Source of the DNA: Paludibacteraceae bacterium
Lineage (GTDB): Bacteria; Bacteroidota; Bacteroidia; Bacteroidales; Paludibacteraceae
NCBI GenBank assembly: GCA_017508305.1
Contig: JAFVZF010000125.1
Coordinates: 1-39,928 of the forward strand
DNA length: 39,928 nucleotides
Reading direction: 5' to 3'
The notes beneath the pieces are model-generated. The model was not told where the DNA came from. It saw only the letters and a program-made list of their open reading frames with translations, and made no database searches. Below are positions 16,804-28,067 of this stretch, one piece after another (position 1 is the stretch's first letter; the number at the start of each line of letters is the position of its first letter). The position numbers and the translations under genes were made by a program.

Positions 16804-18687
16804 TTGAAGCCTGATTATCGAGCTATATTGCAACAATACTGGGGGTATCCTGATTTTAGGCCGTTACAACACGACATCATTACCTCCATTGGCAGCGGAA
16901 AAGACACATTAGGACTAATGCCTACAGGTGGAGGTAAATCCATTACATTTCAGGTCCCTGCGCTTGCCAAAGAGGGGCTGTGTTTGGTTATCACCCCTCT
17001 TATTGCCCTTATGAAAGACCAAGTGAGCCACTTGCTATCCAAAGGCATCAAAGCGGCCGCTATTTATTCAGGCATGGACACAGCAGAAGTACAAAAAACA
17101 TTTGACAACTGCATTTATGGGCACTATAAATTCTTATACCTATCGCCAGAACGACTTGCCACTCGACTGTTTTTAGAGAAACTCCCCCTTTTATCCGTAT
17201 CTCTTATTGCTGTAGACGAAGCACACTGCATATCGCAATGGGGCTACGATTTTAGACCATCCTACCGAGAAATTGCCCATTTAAGGGATCTACTTCCCGG
17301 CGTACCGGTATTGGCAGTAACAGCGACTGCAACACCACAAGTAGTGTACGATATACAACGCCAACTGCGTTTTCAGCACATCAATGTATTACGAAAAAGT
17401 TTTTATCGTCCCAATCTAAGCTATAGCGTACGCCACACCGAAGACAAAATGCAACAGCTAATGCGTATTTTATCCAATGTTCCCGGTAGCGCAGTGGTGT
17501 ATGTTCGCAATCGTAAAAAGACCAAAGAAGTAGCTGACTTTTTGCAACAGCACGGCATCAAGGCCCATTTTTTTCACGCAGGACTTCCTATGGCACAAAA
17601 AGACGAGCGTCAAAAGCAATGGAAAGAAGGGATTTGCCGCGTTATGGTTGCAACCAATGCTTTTGGCATGGGTATCGACAAAGCCGATGTACGCAGCGTC
17701 ATTCACTTGGATATGCCCGATAGCTTAGAAGCCTATTTTCAAGAAGCCGGTCGTGCTGGTCGAGACGAAAAAAAAGCCTACTGCGTGCTTATTTTTAACC
17801 AAAGCGATGTTACATTAGCCAAAAAACGCATCCATGAAAGTTTTCCCGAAAAAGCATTCATCGCACAAGTGTACGAACAGTTAGCCTATTTCTTACAAAT
17901 CGGAGTGGGCAGTTGCCAAGGCAGCATATTTAACTTTCAGTTGGGGGTTTTCTGCAGCAAATTTCATTTGCCCATACAAAAGGTGCACAGTGCCCTCAAA
18001 ATATTAGCATTGGCAGGCTATATAGAATACCACGACGAATTAGAATTTAAAGCGCGCGTGCAATTTACCTGCCCACGGCACCGCTTGTACGACATACCGT
18101 TGCACCCACACGCCGAAAGAGTCATGCAAACCCTACTTCGTGCCTATACTGGTATCTTTGCAGAACTTACCCCTATCGACGAGGAAACCATTGCCTCCTA
18201 CGCAGATATGACATCAGAAGCTGTAAAACAAGGGTTAATGGAGTTGTATCACGAACACATCATCACCTACATTCCTCATCAAAAATCGCCATGCATCATC
18301 TACACCAAAGAACGGGTAGAAACGCATCTGCTGCGCATCGAAAAAGAAGTATACGAAAATCGGAAACGCCGATTTGAGCACCGCATCGGCGCCATGATAC
18401 ACTATGCCACCGACACCGAACATTGTCGTAGCCAACTATTGCTATCGTACTTTGGAGAAGACAATTCGGAGCTTTGTCACCAATGCGATTACTGTTTAAA
18501 AGACAAGAGCAGACCCATTGATTTGGTCCAAGAGGTCAAGGCTTTGCTATCCCAAAAACCGATGACTCTAAACGATCTGATCGAGCAATTGCCCCACCAA
18601 GCAACCGCCATCATCGAAACAGTCAGATTGCTTATGGACAAAAACGAAATTACCCTACACAATAACCTTTTGCAACTACGAGTATGA
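16804..18687 (+). CDS. recQ: ATP-dependent DNA helicase RecQ
   Basis: 3'-5' superfamily 2 helicase that unwinds recombination intermediates, often working with RecJ, whose gene is directly upstream. The protein is 627 residues. Walker A is MPTGGGKS at 39-46, DEAH at 138-141 in AVDEAHCISQWGYDFR, and motif VI is EAGRAGRDE. A RecQ zinc-binding domain has Cys residues near 541 and in ELCHQCDYC. A winged-helix RQC region follows and the protein ends without an evident HRDC domain. The start is TTG at 16804, touching the recJ stop. The next in-frame ATG would remove part of the helicase core, so TTG is needed. Its stop overlaps the rnz start (ATGA). Confidence 0.95.
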   Translation: MKPDYRAILQQYWGYPDFRPLQHDIITSIGSGKDTLGLMPTGGGKSITFQVPALAKEGLCLVITPLIALMKDQVSHLLSKGIKAAAIYSGMDTAEVQKTFDNCIYGHYKFLYLSPERLATRLFLEKLPLLSVSLIAVDEAHCISQWGYDFRPSYREIAHLRDLLPGVPVLAVTATATPQVVYDIQRQLRFQHINVLRKSFYRPNLSYSVRHTEDKMQQLMRILSNVPGSAVVYVRNRKKTKEVADFLQQHGIKAHFFHAGLPMAQKDERQKQWKEGICRVMVATNAFGMGIDKADVRSVIHLDMPDSLEAYFQEAGRAGRDEKKAYCVLIFNQSDVTLAKKRIHESFPEKAFIAQVYEQLAYFLQIGVGSCQGSIFNFQLGVFCSKFHLPIQKVHSALKILALAGYIEYHDELEFKARVQFTCPRHRLYDIPLHPHAERVMQTLLRAYTGIFAELTPIDEETIASYADMTSEAVKQGLMELYHEHIITYIPHQKSPCIIYTKERVETHLLRIEKEVYENRKRRFEHRIGAMIHYATDTEHCRSQLLLSYFGEDNSELCHQCDYCLKDKSRPIDLVQEVKALLSQKPMTLNDLIEQLPHQATAIIETVRLLMDKNEITLHNNLLQLRV

Positions 18688-19595
18688 CTTTCGAACTATC
18701 GATATTGGGCACTGGTTCTGCCATTCCATCCTTTGGACGTTTTTCAAGTTCACAGGTACTGCATACGCACAACAAAAGTTTTTTGATTGATTGCGCAGAC
18801 GGCACACAGTTTCAGCTACGCAAGTACGGGATTAAAACCAACCGAATGAACCATTGGTTTATCTCGCACCTGCATGGCGACCACTGTTTTGGCATCATAT
18901 CCGTTCTTTCTACCATGGGCATGTTGCATCATACCGGCGACATACACATCCACGCACATCCCGATTTAGCACCTATTCTTAAAGCCCAACTCAACTATTT
19001 TTGCAAAGACCTTTCGTTCAAAGTCCATTTCGAGCCAATCAATCCCCTGCAAAACGAGATTATTTACGAAGATAGGTCATTGACCGTCAGCACTATTCCA
19101 TTGGTTCACAGCATGCCTACCTGCGGTTTCCTTTTTCAAGAAAAAGAAGGACTCCCACACCTTAACAGGGAACTATTGGATTTTTACCACGTGGGCATTG
19201 AGGATATGAAAAAGCTAAGAGCAGGAGCCGATTTTACCACCGCCGATGGCAACATTATCCCCAATTGCCGTTTTATTACACCTCCTACTCCACCCAAAAG
19301 TTATGCCTACTGCTCCGATACGGCATACAGCGAGCGTATCATTCCGCTTATCCACGGAGTGGATGTTCTGTTTCACGAAGCTACATTTGCCGAATCAGAA
19401 GCTTTTCGTACCAAAGAGACCCTGCATTCTACTGCCAAACAAGCAGCTACTATCGCGCAAAAGGCACAAGTAAAACAGCTGATTATCGGGCATTACTCGG
19501 CTCGCTATGCAGACGTAACTCCCCTGCAAAACGAAGCAAAAGAAATCTTTCCCGAAACACTTTTGTCATTCGACGGCATGCAACACAAGTGGTAA
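18684..19595 (+). CDS. rnz: Ribonuclease Z (tRNase Z)
   Basis: Endonuclease that removes the 3' trailer from tRNA precursors. The protein is 303 residues, the short tRNase Z form. It is a metallo-beta-lactamase fold with SHLHGDH at 61-67, further ligands in PLVHSMPTCGF (near residue 140), YCSDT (near 210), HEATFAE and a C-terminal GHYSARY histidine. The ATG overlaps the recQ stop by four bases, so translation is coupled. It is the last gene of the recJ-recQ-rnz group; no hairpin terminator is evident after it. Confidence 0.94.
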   Translation: MTFELSILGTGSAIPSFGRFSSSQVLHTHNKSFLIDCADGTQFQLRKYGIKTNRMNHWFISHLHGDHCFGIISVLSTMGMLHHTGDIHIHAHPDLAPILKAQLNYFCKDLSFKVHFEPINPLQNEIIYEDRSLTVSTIPLVHSMPTCGFLFQEKEGLPHLNRELLDFYHVGIEDMKKLRAGADFTTADGNIIPNCRFITPPTPPKSYAYCSDTAYSERIIPLIHGVDVLFHEATFAESEAFRTKETLHSTAKQAATIAQKAQVKQLIIGHYSARYADVTPLQNEAKEIFPETLLSFDGMQHKW

Positions 19596-19673
19596 ATCTT
19601 TCTATTTTGCATTTAATAGGTAGAAACTCACAAAATTTAACGCAAAAATATAGGAAAATACAGCCCGATTTTG

Positions 19674-19681
19674 TAATTTTG
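19674..19681 (+). promoter_or_regulatory. -7 element upstream of guaB
   Basis: TAATTTTG matches TAnnTTTG and lies 33 bases before the guaB ATG, in the 119-base gap after rnz. A -33 box is not evident at the expected spacing. Confidence 0.55.
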
Positions 19682-19699
19682 CATGCAATAAATTTCTAA

Positions 19700-21189
<1,490 letters not shown>

Positions 21190-21190
<1 letters not shown>

Positions 21191-22707
21191 TGAAACGATT
21201 GACATGGATCCTATTGCTTGCTATTAGCGCAATTACCGCATCGGCCCAAGCACTTGTTACCATCAATGGCAAAGACATTTCAAAGCAAGAGTTCTTGTAC
21301 TACTATCAAAAAAACAATGCAGGTCAGGCGCAAGATATTTCGCGCAATGATTACCTCGAAATGTTCATTGATTTTAAATTAAAAGTAGAAGAAGCCTATA
21401 GCTTGCAATACGATACAGTTCAATCGCTCCACGAGGAATTGAATGGGTACAGAAACCAATTGATAGCCCCCTACTTAACCGACTCCACAAAAATCAACGA
21501 ATTGGTGGAGGAGGCGTATCAATTCCTATTAGAAGACATAGAAACCAGCCATATCCTTTTTGTGGCCAATTCCCCACAGGAGGCAGAAGAAGCTCTTGAA
21601 AAGGCAAAAAAAGCACGCAAAAAACTAAAAAAATCCAATTTTGCACAGGTTGCCACCGAAATCTCGGAAGACCCCTCTGCCAAAGCCAATCAAGGATATT
21701 TAGGTTGGACTACAGGTGGCTATTTGGTGTACCCATTTGAGAAAGCCGCCTACAATCTAAAAAAAGGCAAAATAAGCCAACCTATCAGAAGTAATTTTGG
21801 CTATCACCTCATCTTGCTGCACAATCGTCGTCCTGCCAAAGGAGAAATACGCGTGGCACACATCTTTAAACGCAAACCTCAACAAGCCGATTCTGCCCAA
21901 TTGGCACTTATACAAGAAGAAGTGTACAGCATCTACCAACAACTGCAAGAGGGAGCCAACTTTGCCGATTTGGCACGCAAATACTCGGAAGACAGCAATG
22001 CAGCGCAAGGAGGCGAACTTCCATGGATTGCAGTAGGTAACACTACTCCCGAATTTGAGCAAGTAGCCTTTGAATTGGATGCCGAAAAACGATTGAGTGA
22101 GCCGGTAGAAGCTGACTATGGATGGCACATCATCTACTTGCTCGAGAAACGCCCCATTCGTCCCATTGACACCTACAAGGAGCAGCTCATCAATCGTATC
22201 AAAATGGACGAACGTCGCAGTATGGTTACCCAAAGTTTTATCGACAAACTCAAAAAAGAATACCAATTTAAAACTGGCAAAAACGACACCATTGCTACAT
22301 TTGCCAATCAGGTTATTACGCAGCAAGCCTTTGATTCCATCACGCAATCGCCAGCTACTGCCCACCTGACCAAAGATGGCTACATCAACATGCGTATCCT
22401 ACAATACGAGAACCAACAGTTGGAAACCAAATATCCCGAATTTGGTATGCTCATGAAAGAATACCAAGAGGGCATTCTGCTATTCAACATCTGTAACGAC
22501 TTGATATGGAACAAAGCAGGTAAGGATACAGAAGGATTGCAAAGCTATTTTGAAGCAAACAGAAGCGAGTACCCTGCCGATTACACCTACAAAAAAGGCC
22601 CCGTTATAAACGACTATCAGGTCTTTTTAGAAAAACAGTGGGTACAACAACTGCGTGAAAAATATACCGTTACCATTCATCACGAGGTTTTAAATAGTAT
22701 TCCATGA
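21190..22707 (+). CDS. Periplasmic peptidyl-prolyl isomerase with two parvulin domains
   Basis: Periplasmic folding factor of the SurA/PpiC type. The product is 505 residues with a signal peptide (MKRLTWILLLAISAITASA) and a helical chaperone-like N-terminal domain. Two parvulin domains span about 117-215 (SHILF, QGYLGWTTGG, NFGYHLILLHNR) and 222-325 (AHIFK, GGELPWIAVGNTTPEFEQVAF, YGWHIIYLLEKR). A C-terminal helical part follows with no recognised domain. It starts in the guaB stop codon and overlaps the next lipoprotein gene by four bases. Together with the two genes that follow it probably helps outer-membrane proteins reach the BAM complex. Confidence 0.9.
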
Positions 22708-23564
22708 GTTCTATACAACGTCTGTCGCTACTCCTACTAACAGTTTGCATACTACCATCTTGCCAACAAATCGTTCGCGATTTAACACGCGAAGTTGCCA
22801 TAGAGGTAGAAGGTGAGTTTTTGTATCAAGACGAAATCGAAAACTTTATTCCTAACAATATTTCCAAAGACGACAGCTTGTATTTGGCAGAAAGTTACAA
22901 AAAGCAATGGGTCACTCAGACCCTCTTGTACAAAAAGGCATTGCGCAATATCGGCAACAAAAAAAGCATTGACCAACAAGCCGAACTCTATCGCAAAGAA
23001 CTGATTATCAATCAATACCAACAACAACTCATTGCCGAAAAGTTAAGCGACATCCCGGAAGATTCCCTACTGGCATACTACGAAAAAAACAAGGAATTGT
23101 TTCCTTTAGAAGCCCCGGTTATCAAAGGTATTTTCATTCAGCTACCCACCACCAGTAGCGACCAAGCCGATTTAAAAAAATGGCTCTCCAATACTACCGA
23201 CGAAAACTTGGAAAATATCATGCGCTATTGCACACAGCATGCTGCCTCCCACGAATTCTTTTTGGAAAAATGGACGCCCTACGAAAAAATCAGCTCACTA
23301 ATGCCCCAACGCATCGATGCCAATGATCCGGCACTGACACGTGGCACCATTGTACAGCAGCAGCAAGAATACAGCTATTACCTACGCATTACCGGAAAGT
23401 GCGATACAGGAACACCACAACCCTACGAGATGGTCAAACCAAAATTGCATAGCGCATTGCTCAACCAAGAAAAGATTCGATTTATCAATCATTTTCAACA
23501 AGAACTATACAACATAGCTGTCAAAGAAGGAAAAGTAATTTCTCACGAAAACGAATCCCTATAA
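22704..23564 (+). CDS. SurA/PpiC-related lipoprotein, parvulin motifs not evident
   Basis: The product is 286 residues, a lipoprotein by its signal peptide and lipobox-like LPSC (cysteine near residue 20). The start of the mature part (VEGEFLYQDEIENFIP) and the helical region up to about 130 resemble the N-terminal chaperone domain of SurA. The C-terminal half sits where a parvulin domain is expected, but the usual GGxLGW and FGYHI motifs are absent, so isomerase activity is doubtful. It lies between two genes for two-domain parvulins, overlapping the first by four bases and three bases before the next. The likely role is a membrane-anchored chaperone, inferred from context. Confidence 0.75.
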   Translation: MSSIQRLSLLLLTVCILPSCQQIVRDLTREVAIEVEGEFLYQDEIENFIPNNISKDDSLYLAESYKKQWVTQTLLYKKALRNIGNKKSIDQQAELYRKELIINQYQQQLIAEKLSDIPEDSLLAYYEKNKELFPLEAPVIKGIFIQLPTTSSDQADLKKWLSNTTDENLENIMRYCTQHAASHEFFLEKWTPYEKISSLMPQRIDANDPALTRGTIVQQQQEYSYYLRITGKCDTGTPQPYEMVKPKLHSALLNQEKIRFINHFQQELYNIAVKEGKVISHENESL

Positions 23565-23567
23565 ACC

Positions 23568-24911
23568 ATGCGAAAAATACTCTCTCTTTGTATTTACCTT
23601 ATTCTATCTGCACACCTCAGCGCTGCCAACAAAATAATCGATCAGGTGCTCTGGGTAGTGGGAGACGAACCTATCCTACAATCTGATATCGAGAACGAGA
23701 TTGCTCGTCGCCGCTACGAAAAAGAAACCATCGAAGGAGATGCCTATTGCGTTATTCCCGAGCAAATAGCCATCCAAAAACTGTTTATTGCACAAGCCAA
23801 ATTAGACAGTATCATGGTATCAGAAGGAGCCGTGGAGCAGCAAGTAGACGCACGCATCAAATACTTTATCCAACAAATCGGTTCGAAAGAAAAAATAGAA
23901 GAATATTTTAAGAAACCACTAAAAGACATTCGCGAAACCATGAGTAATTCGGTACGAGACCAACTCATGGCGCAAGAAATGCAACGCAGCATTATGAACA
24001 ACATACATGTTACTCCTGCGGATGTTAGACGTTTCTACCAAACGATTCCTAAAGATAGCATTCCTACTATTCCAGAACAGGTTGAAGTTCAAATCATTAG
24101 CATTTCGCCTCAGGTTACATTGGCAGAACAAGAACGCATCAAAAGCCAACTGCGCGATTTCAGAGAAAAAATAGAGAACAACGAATACGAATTTTCTACC
24201 CTTGCCATCCTCTACTCGGAAGACAGAGGGAGTGCCTTGCAAGGTGGCGAATTAGGTTTTATGACAAGGGGCAAATTGGTCCCCGAATTTGCCAATACCG
24301 CTTTTGCGCTCTACGACCCCAAAAAGGTATCGCGTATTGTAGAAACCGAATTTGGCTACCACATCATCCAACTCATTGAGCGTAAAAACGATCAAGTCAA
24401 TTGCAGACACATCTTGCTAACCCCAAAAATTGGTTACGCAGAGCGCGTGCAAGCCACACAGAAGCTGGACAGTATTGCCGCCGAAATACGCAATGAGAAG
24501 AGCACATTTGCCGAGAATGCATTGCAATTCTCAGAAGACGAACTTTCGCAACAAAACAATGGTACCATGATAAACATGCAAAATGGTACGACCAAATTTC
24601 AACTACAAGAACTGCCTGCCGAGATAGCCAAGGCCATTTACGGAATGCAGGTAGGCGAAATCTCCAAACCGTTCCCGTACAAAGACGAAAAAAACAAGGA
24701 ACGCATCGCCATCGTTCGCTTAAAATCAAAAACAAAAGCCCACAAGGCCCACCCTGACACCGACTATCAGCTGCTAAAAGATATGGTTACCGGCCTTAAG
24801 AATCAAGAAGAAGTAAAAAAATGGATTTTGCAAAAGCAGGCTGAAACTTACATCTACATTGCCCCCGAATACCGCAATTGTACTTTTCAATTTCCCCATT
24901 GGGTTAAATAA
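23568..24911 (+). CDS. surA: SurA-like periplasmic chaperone/peptidyl-prolyl isomerase
   Basis: Escorts unfolded outer-membrane proteins through the periplasm. The protein is 447 residues with a signal peptide (MRKILSLCIYLILSAHLSAA). It then has the SurA N-terminal motif IDQVLWVVGDEPILQSDIE and a helical domain to about 165. Parvulin domain one spans about 170-273 (QGGELGFMTRGKLVPEFA, FGYHIIQLIERK) and domain two about 280-375 (CRHILL start, with a weaker QNNGTMINMQNG in place of GGDLG). The order matches SurA. It is 11 bases before the OstA-like gene. The symbol rests on domain order and start motif. Confidence 0.88.
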   Translation: MRKILSLCIYLILSAHLSAANKIIDQVLWVVGDEPILQSDIENEIARRRYEKETIEGDAYCVIPEQIAIQKLFIAQAKLDSIMVSEGAVEQQVDARIKYFIQQIGSKEKIEEYFKKPLKDIRETMSNSVRDQLMAQEMQRSIMNNIHVTPADVRRFYQTIPKDSIPTIPEQVEVQIISISPQVTLAEQERIKSQLRDFREKIENNEYEFSTLAILYSEDRGSALQGGELGFMTRGKLVPEFANTAFALYDPKKVSRIVETEFGYHIIQLIERKNDQVNCRHILLTPKIGYAERVQATQKLDSIAAEIRNEKSTFAENALQFSEDELSQQNNGTMINMQNGTTKFQLQELPAEIAKAIYGMQVGEISKPFPYKDEKNKERIAIVRLKSKTKAHKAHPDTDYQLLKDMVTGLKNQEEVKKWILQKQAETYIYIAPEYRNCTFQFPHWVK

Positions 24912-24922
24912 ACACCGTTTCG

Positions 24923-26521
24923 ATGAAAAAACAATACGGTATACTTTTGCTTTTATTGGCACTCTCCTTGGTGGGAATGGCACAAAAGACGCTCATCTAT
25001 TTGGATCACTCCGACAAGCTTGAATTTGACAATGATCGTTGGCCCGATTGCCAGATTCTTACCGGCAATATCCAATTTAGGCACGACAACATGATCATGC
25101 ACTGCGACAGCGCCTATTTCTTTGACAAAAGCAACCATATCATTGCCACCGGGCATATCAAAATGAATCAAAAGGACTCATTATGGATATACGGCGACAA
25201 ACTTTTTTACGACGGCAATACGCGCATCGCACGCCTAAGATACAACGTGCGCATGATTAACAACCAAGCTACGCTGTACACCGATTCGCTCAACTACGAC
25301 AGACGCAAAAACATGGGATACTACTTTAATGGCGGACGTATCGTAGACGAGCACAATATTTTGGTATCTGCCAAAGGAAAATTCTATCCAAATACAGACT
25401 TAGCCATATTCCAAGACGATGTTATCCTTACCAATCCTGATTTTGTACTCACATCAGATACCCTACACTACAATACCCAGTCGGACATTGCTACTATTTT
25501 AGGTCCATCAGATATCGTCTACCAAGACAGTACATTTATCTATTCGGAAAATGGTTGGTACGACACCCAAAAAGAGTTAGCACTCCTTACGAAAAATTCG
25601 CACCTTCACGATTTAAGTGGTCACTATTTAACTGCCGACACCCTCTTTCACAACCACAAACTGCGCCATAGCGAAGGATTTAACCAAATTCTGTTGCAAG
25701 ACTCCACGAATAATATCATACTAAAAGGCAATTATGGTTGGTACAATGACAGCATTCAGAATGCCCTCATTACCAAAACTCCTACGCTCTACTACTTCCA
25801 ACAAGACGACACGGACACGCTGTACATGACGGCAGATACGTTGCTTTACACAGACAAGAACAACGTACTAAAACTCAACGCCTTTCATCACGTTCAATCA
25901 TGGCATGCCGATTTCCAGAGCCTGTGCGATTCTGCCTACTATAGTGCAAGCGATTCTACCCTGCGTTTATACGGAACACCCATCATGTGGAACGACTCCA
26001 ACCAACATACCGGCAACGAAATTCATATCATTATCAAAAACGGAGCAGTTGATCATGTAGTGTTAGAGAACAATGCCTTTGTATTTTCTCGTACAGACAC
26101 CATTGTATACAACCAAATGTCTGGAAAAAAAATCATTGCCCATTTTAAAGAGAACAAAATGTACAAGACCGAAGTAATAGGCAATGCACGCACCATCTAT
26201 TTTGTACCAGAAGAAGAGAGTGAACCCGACGTGCCACCTACCTATACCGGCATCAATCATGCCGAAAGCAGCAATTTAGTCATGTATGTTAACCAAAATA
26301 ACAGCATAAAAAAAATAGTCATGTCTCCTGCCTCCAATGGTACACTGCATACACCCGATAAAATCAATCAGACGAAGATTGTCAAATTAGAAGGGCTACA
26401 CGACTACAACAATATCCGACCCAAGGATAAAAACGACATCTACCTTCCTAAAAACAAAGAAACCTTGAAGGCAGCCAATGCCACCAACAAGGTTCGTAAA
26501 AGACGTCGCACCCTTTATTAA
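24923..26521 (+). CDS. OstA/LptA-like LPS-transport protein
   Basis: The product is 532 residues with a signal peptide (MKKQYGILLLLLALSLVGMA). The sequence is a long series of beta-strand repeats with alternating hydrophobic residues and DSLxY/DTLxY motifs (CDSAYFF, TDSLNYDRR, SDTLHYN, ADTLLYTD, CDSAYYS). This is the OstA-like beta-jellyroll fold of LptA and the N-terminal part of LptD, which carries lipopolysaccharide across the periplasm. No LptD barrel is present, so it is an extended LptA-type protein with a basic C-terminal tail (RKRRRTLY). It ends the guaB-led operon. Its TAA overlaps the convergent trpB2 stop in TTAA. Confidence 0.82.
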   Translation: MKKQYGILLLLLALSLVGMAQKTLIYLDHSDKLEFDNDRWPDCQILTGNIQFRHDNMIMHCDSAYFFDKSNHIIATGHIKMNQKDSLWIYGDKLFYDGNTRIARLRYNVRMINNQATLYTDSLNYDRRKNMGYYFNGGRIVDEHNILVSAKGKFYPNTDLAIFQDDVILTNPDFVLTSDTLHYNTQSDIATILGPSDIVYQDSTFIYSENGWYDTQKELALLTKNSHLHDLSGHYLTADTLFHNHKLRHSEGFNQILLQDSTNNIILKGNYGWYNDSIQNALITKTPTLYYFQQDDTDTLYMTADTLLYTDKNNVLKLNAFHHVQSWHADFQSLCDSAYYSASDSTLRLYGTPIMWNDSNQHTGNEIHIIIKNGAVDHVVLENNAFVFSRTDTIVYNQMSGKKIIAHFKENKMYKTEVIGNARTIYFVPEEESEPDVPPTYTGINHAESSNLVMYVNQNNSIKKIVMSPASNGTLHTPDKINQTKIVKLEGLHDYNNIRPKDKNDIYLPKNKETLKAANATNKVRKRRRTLY

Positions 26522-27882
26522 GGTTGCAACGATTGAATACTTTCTATACTGCTATCGATGGTCGATTGCTCTATTTCAAAGTTATGCAATCCACCTTGCA
26601 AGTATTTTTCGTACGACATCATATCAATTAGCCCATGCCCCGATAGATTAAACAAGATAACTTTCTCAGTGCCTTCTTCTCTGGCCTTCAACGCCTCACG
26701 AATAGCAACTGAAATTGCATGTGTTGACTCAGGTGCAGGAATAATTCCTTCGGCTTGAGCAAACAAAATACCCGCCTTAAAGGTCTCTTCTTGCTGGATA
26801 GCTTGCGCCTCGACAAATCCATCCTTGCGCAATTGACTGATAATAGTACCAGCACCATGGTAGCGCAAGCCTCCCGCATGAATACTTGCCGGCTGAAAAT
26901 CATGCCCCAACGTATACATGGGCAACAATGGAGTATAGCCCTCGGTATCACCATAATCGTAAGCAAACTTACCTCTGGTCAATTTAGGACACGAAGCGGG
27001 TTCTGCCGCAATAACACGCACCTGCTTTCCATCCACTAAACGATGACGCAAGAAAGGCAACGAAATACCACCAAAGTTTGAGCCTCCACCAAAACAGCCA
27101 ATCACCACATCCGGGTAATCGCCGGCTATTTCCATTTGTTTTTCGGCTTCCAAGCCAATAATGGTTTGATGCAACATTACATGATTGAGCACGCTACCTA
27201 ACGCATAACGTGTATACTCGTCTTTTAGGGCTTCTTCGACCGCTTCTGAAATAGCCATTCCCAAGCTACCATTAGTACCCGGAAATTGTTGGCGCATTTT
27301 TCTGCCTATTTCGGTTTCAGCACTTGGCGAAGCAAACACTTGAGCACCATAGGTATTCATTACCGCTTTACGGTATGGTTTTTGTTCATAGCTCACTTTT
27401 ACCATAAACACTCTCAAATCCAATCCAAAATGTTTACAAGCAATACTCAATGAGCTACCCCATTGACCAGCGCCGGTCTCGGTGGTAAGATGCTTAATTC
27501 CTTGTATCTTATTAAAATAAGCCTGAGGAATGGCAGAATTAAGTTTGTGCGACCCCACCGGACTTACACTCTCATTTTTAAAATAAATTTTTGCAGGGGT
27601 GTCCAATGCTTTTTCCAGTCCCGATGCACGAACCAACGGAGTGGGACGATAAATACGGTACAAATCACGCACCTCGTCCGGAATCTCAATCCAACGCTCT
27701 TGGCTAAATTCTTGATCGATTAAGGCTTTGGCAAAGATAGGCTCCATATCCTCTTTGGTAAGCACCTGTTTGGTCTTGGGATTAAGCATAGGCATTGGTT
27801 TTGTAGGCATATCTGCCACAATATTATACCATGCCGTAGGCATTTCGTTCTCTGGCAGAACGATCTTTTTGGTTGTTTTCAT
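26518..27882 (-). CDS. trpB2: Tryptophan synthase beta-like protein, TrpB2 type
   Basis: PLP enzyme that joins indole and serine to give tryptophan. The protein is 454 residues, longer than TrpB1 (about 400), with the N-terminal extension (MPTAWYNIVADMP) of the TrpB2 branch. The PLP lysine is K113 in GSHKLNSA, the catalytic glutamate is in ETGAGQWG, and the phosphate-binding loop is CFGGGSNFGG. No trpA or other trp gene adjoins it, as is common for TrpB2, which can act without TrpA and may salvage indole. A leader peptide with tandem Trp codons and an attenuator precede it, which directly links expression to tryptophan supply. It is convergent with the OstA-like gene. Confidence 0.94.
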   Translation of the reverse strand: MKTTKKIVLPENEMPTAWYNIVADMPTKPMPMLNPKTKQVLTKEDMEPIFAKALIDQEFSQERWIEIPDEVRDLYRIYRPTPLVRASGLEKALDTPAKIYFKNESVSPVGSHKLNSAIPQAYFNKIQGIKHLTTETGAGQWGSSLSIACKHFGLDLRVFMVKVSYEQKPYRKAVMNTYGAQVFASPSAETEIGRKMRQQFPGTNGSLGMAISEAVEEALKDEYTRYALGSVLNHVMLHQTIIGLEAEKQMEIAGDYPDVVIGCFGGGSNFGGISLPFLRHRLVDGKQVRVIAAEPASCPKLTRGKFAYDYGDTEGYTPLLPMYTLGHDFQPASIHAGGLRYHGAGTIISQLRKDGFVEAQAIQQEETFKAGILFAQAEGIIPAPESTHAISVAIREALKAREEGTEKVILFNLSGHGLIDMMSYEKYLQGGLHNFEIEQSTIDSSIESIQSLQP

Positions 27883-27928
27883 ATTTCTATTCTTTAAATT
27901 ATTTTTTCACTATTCACGCTCCAAGAGC

Positions 27929-27963
27929 AAAAAAAACCGCAGGTGGATTTACCTACGGTTTAT
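27929..27963 (-). terminator. Attenuator terminator (3:4 hairpin) before trpB2
   Basis: On the minus strand AACCGTAGGT (27960-27951) pairs with ACCTGCGGTT (27944-27935) with one G-T wobble, over a six-base loop, and is followed by eight T (27936-27929). It ends 46 bases before the trpB2 ATG. The 3' part TCCACCT (27947-27941) is also complementary to AGGTGGA at 27993-27987, giving the competing antiterminator. Confidence 0.92.
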
Positions 27964-27986
27964 ATAAAAAATTATATATAACACTG

Positions 27987-28011
27987 TCCACCTTTACTGC
28001 TTTAAAGGCGG
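27987..28011 (-). promoter_or_regulatory. trp leader 1:2 hairpin and antiterminator strand
   Basis: CCGCCTTTA (28011-28003), which includes the end of the leader peptide, pairs over nine bases (one wobble) with TAAAGGTGG (27996-27988). The second strand overlaps AGGTGGA (27993-27987), which can instead pair perfectly with TCCACCT in the terminator. A ribosome stalled on the Trp codons would cover strand 1 and favour antitermination. Confidence 0.85.
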
Positions 28012-28046
28012 CGCCACCAAAATTTATGTGCCATATATAAATTCAT
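28002..28046 (-). CDS. trpL: trp leader peptide (14 residues, tandem Trp codons)
   Basis: The reading frame MNLYMAHKFWWRRL followed by TAA starts 22 bases after the -7 box and ends 119 bases before trpB2. The two adjacent TGG codons (28019-28014) lie just before the first strand of the 1:2 hairpin, the spacing expected for ribosome-mediated attenuation. An in-frame second ATG at 28034 could also be used. The peptide itself probably has no function beyond sensing charged tRNA-Trp. Confidence 0.88.
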   Translation of the reverse strand: MNLYMAHKFWWRRL

Positions 28047-28067
28047 TTCTTTTTGCTAATGCTTTTG

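Noticed and set aside
21757-22365. A 202-codon open frame on the minus strand opposite the two-parvulin gene
   Set aside because: It mirrors the codon pattern of the plus-strand gene and shows no domain or start signal of its own.
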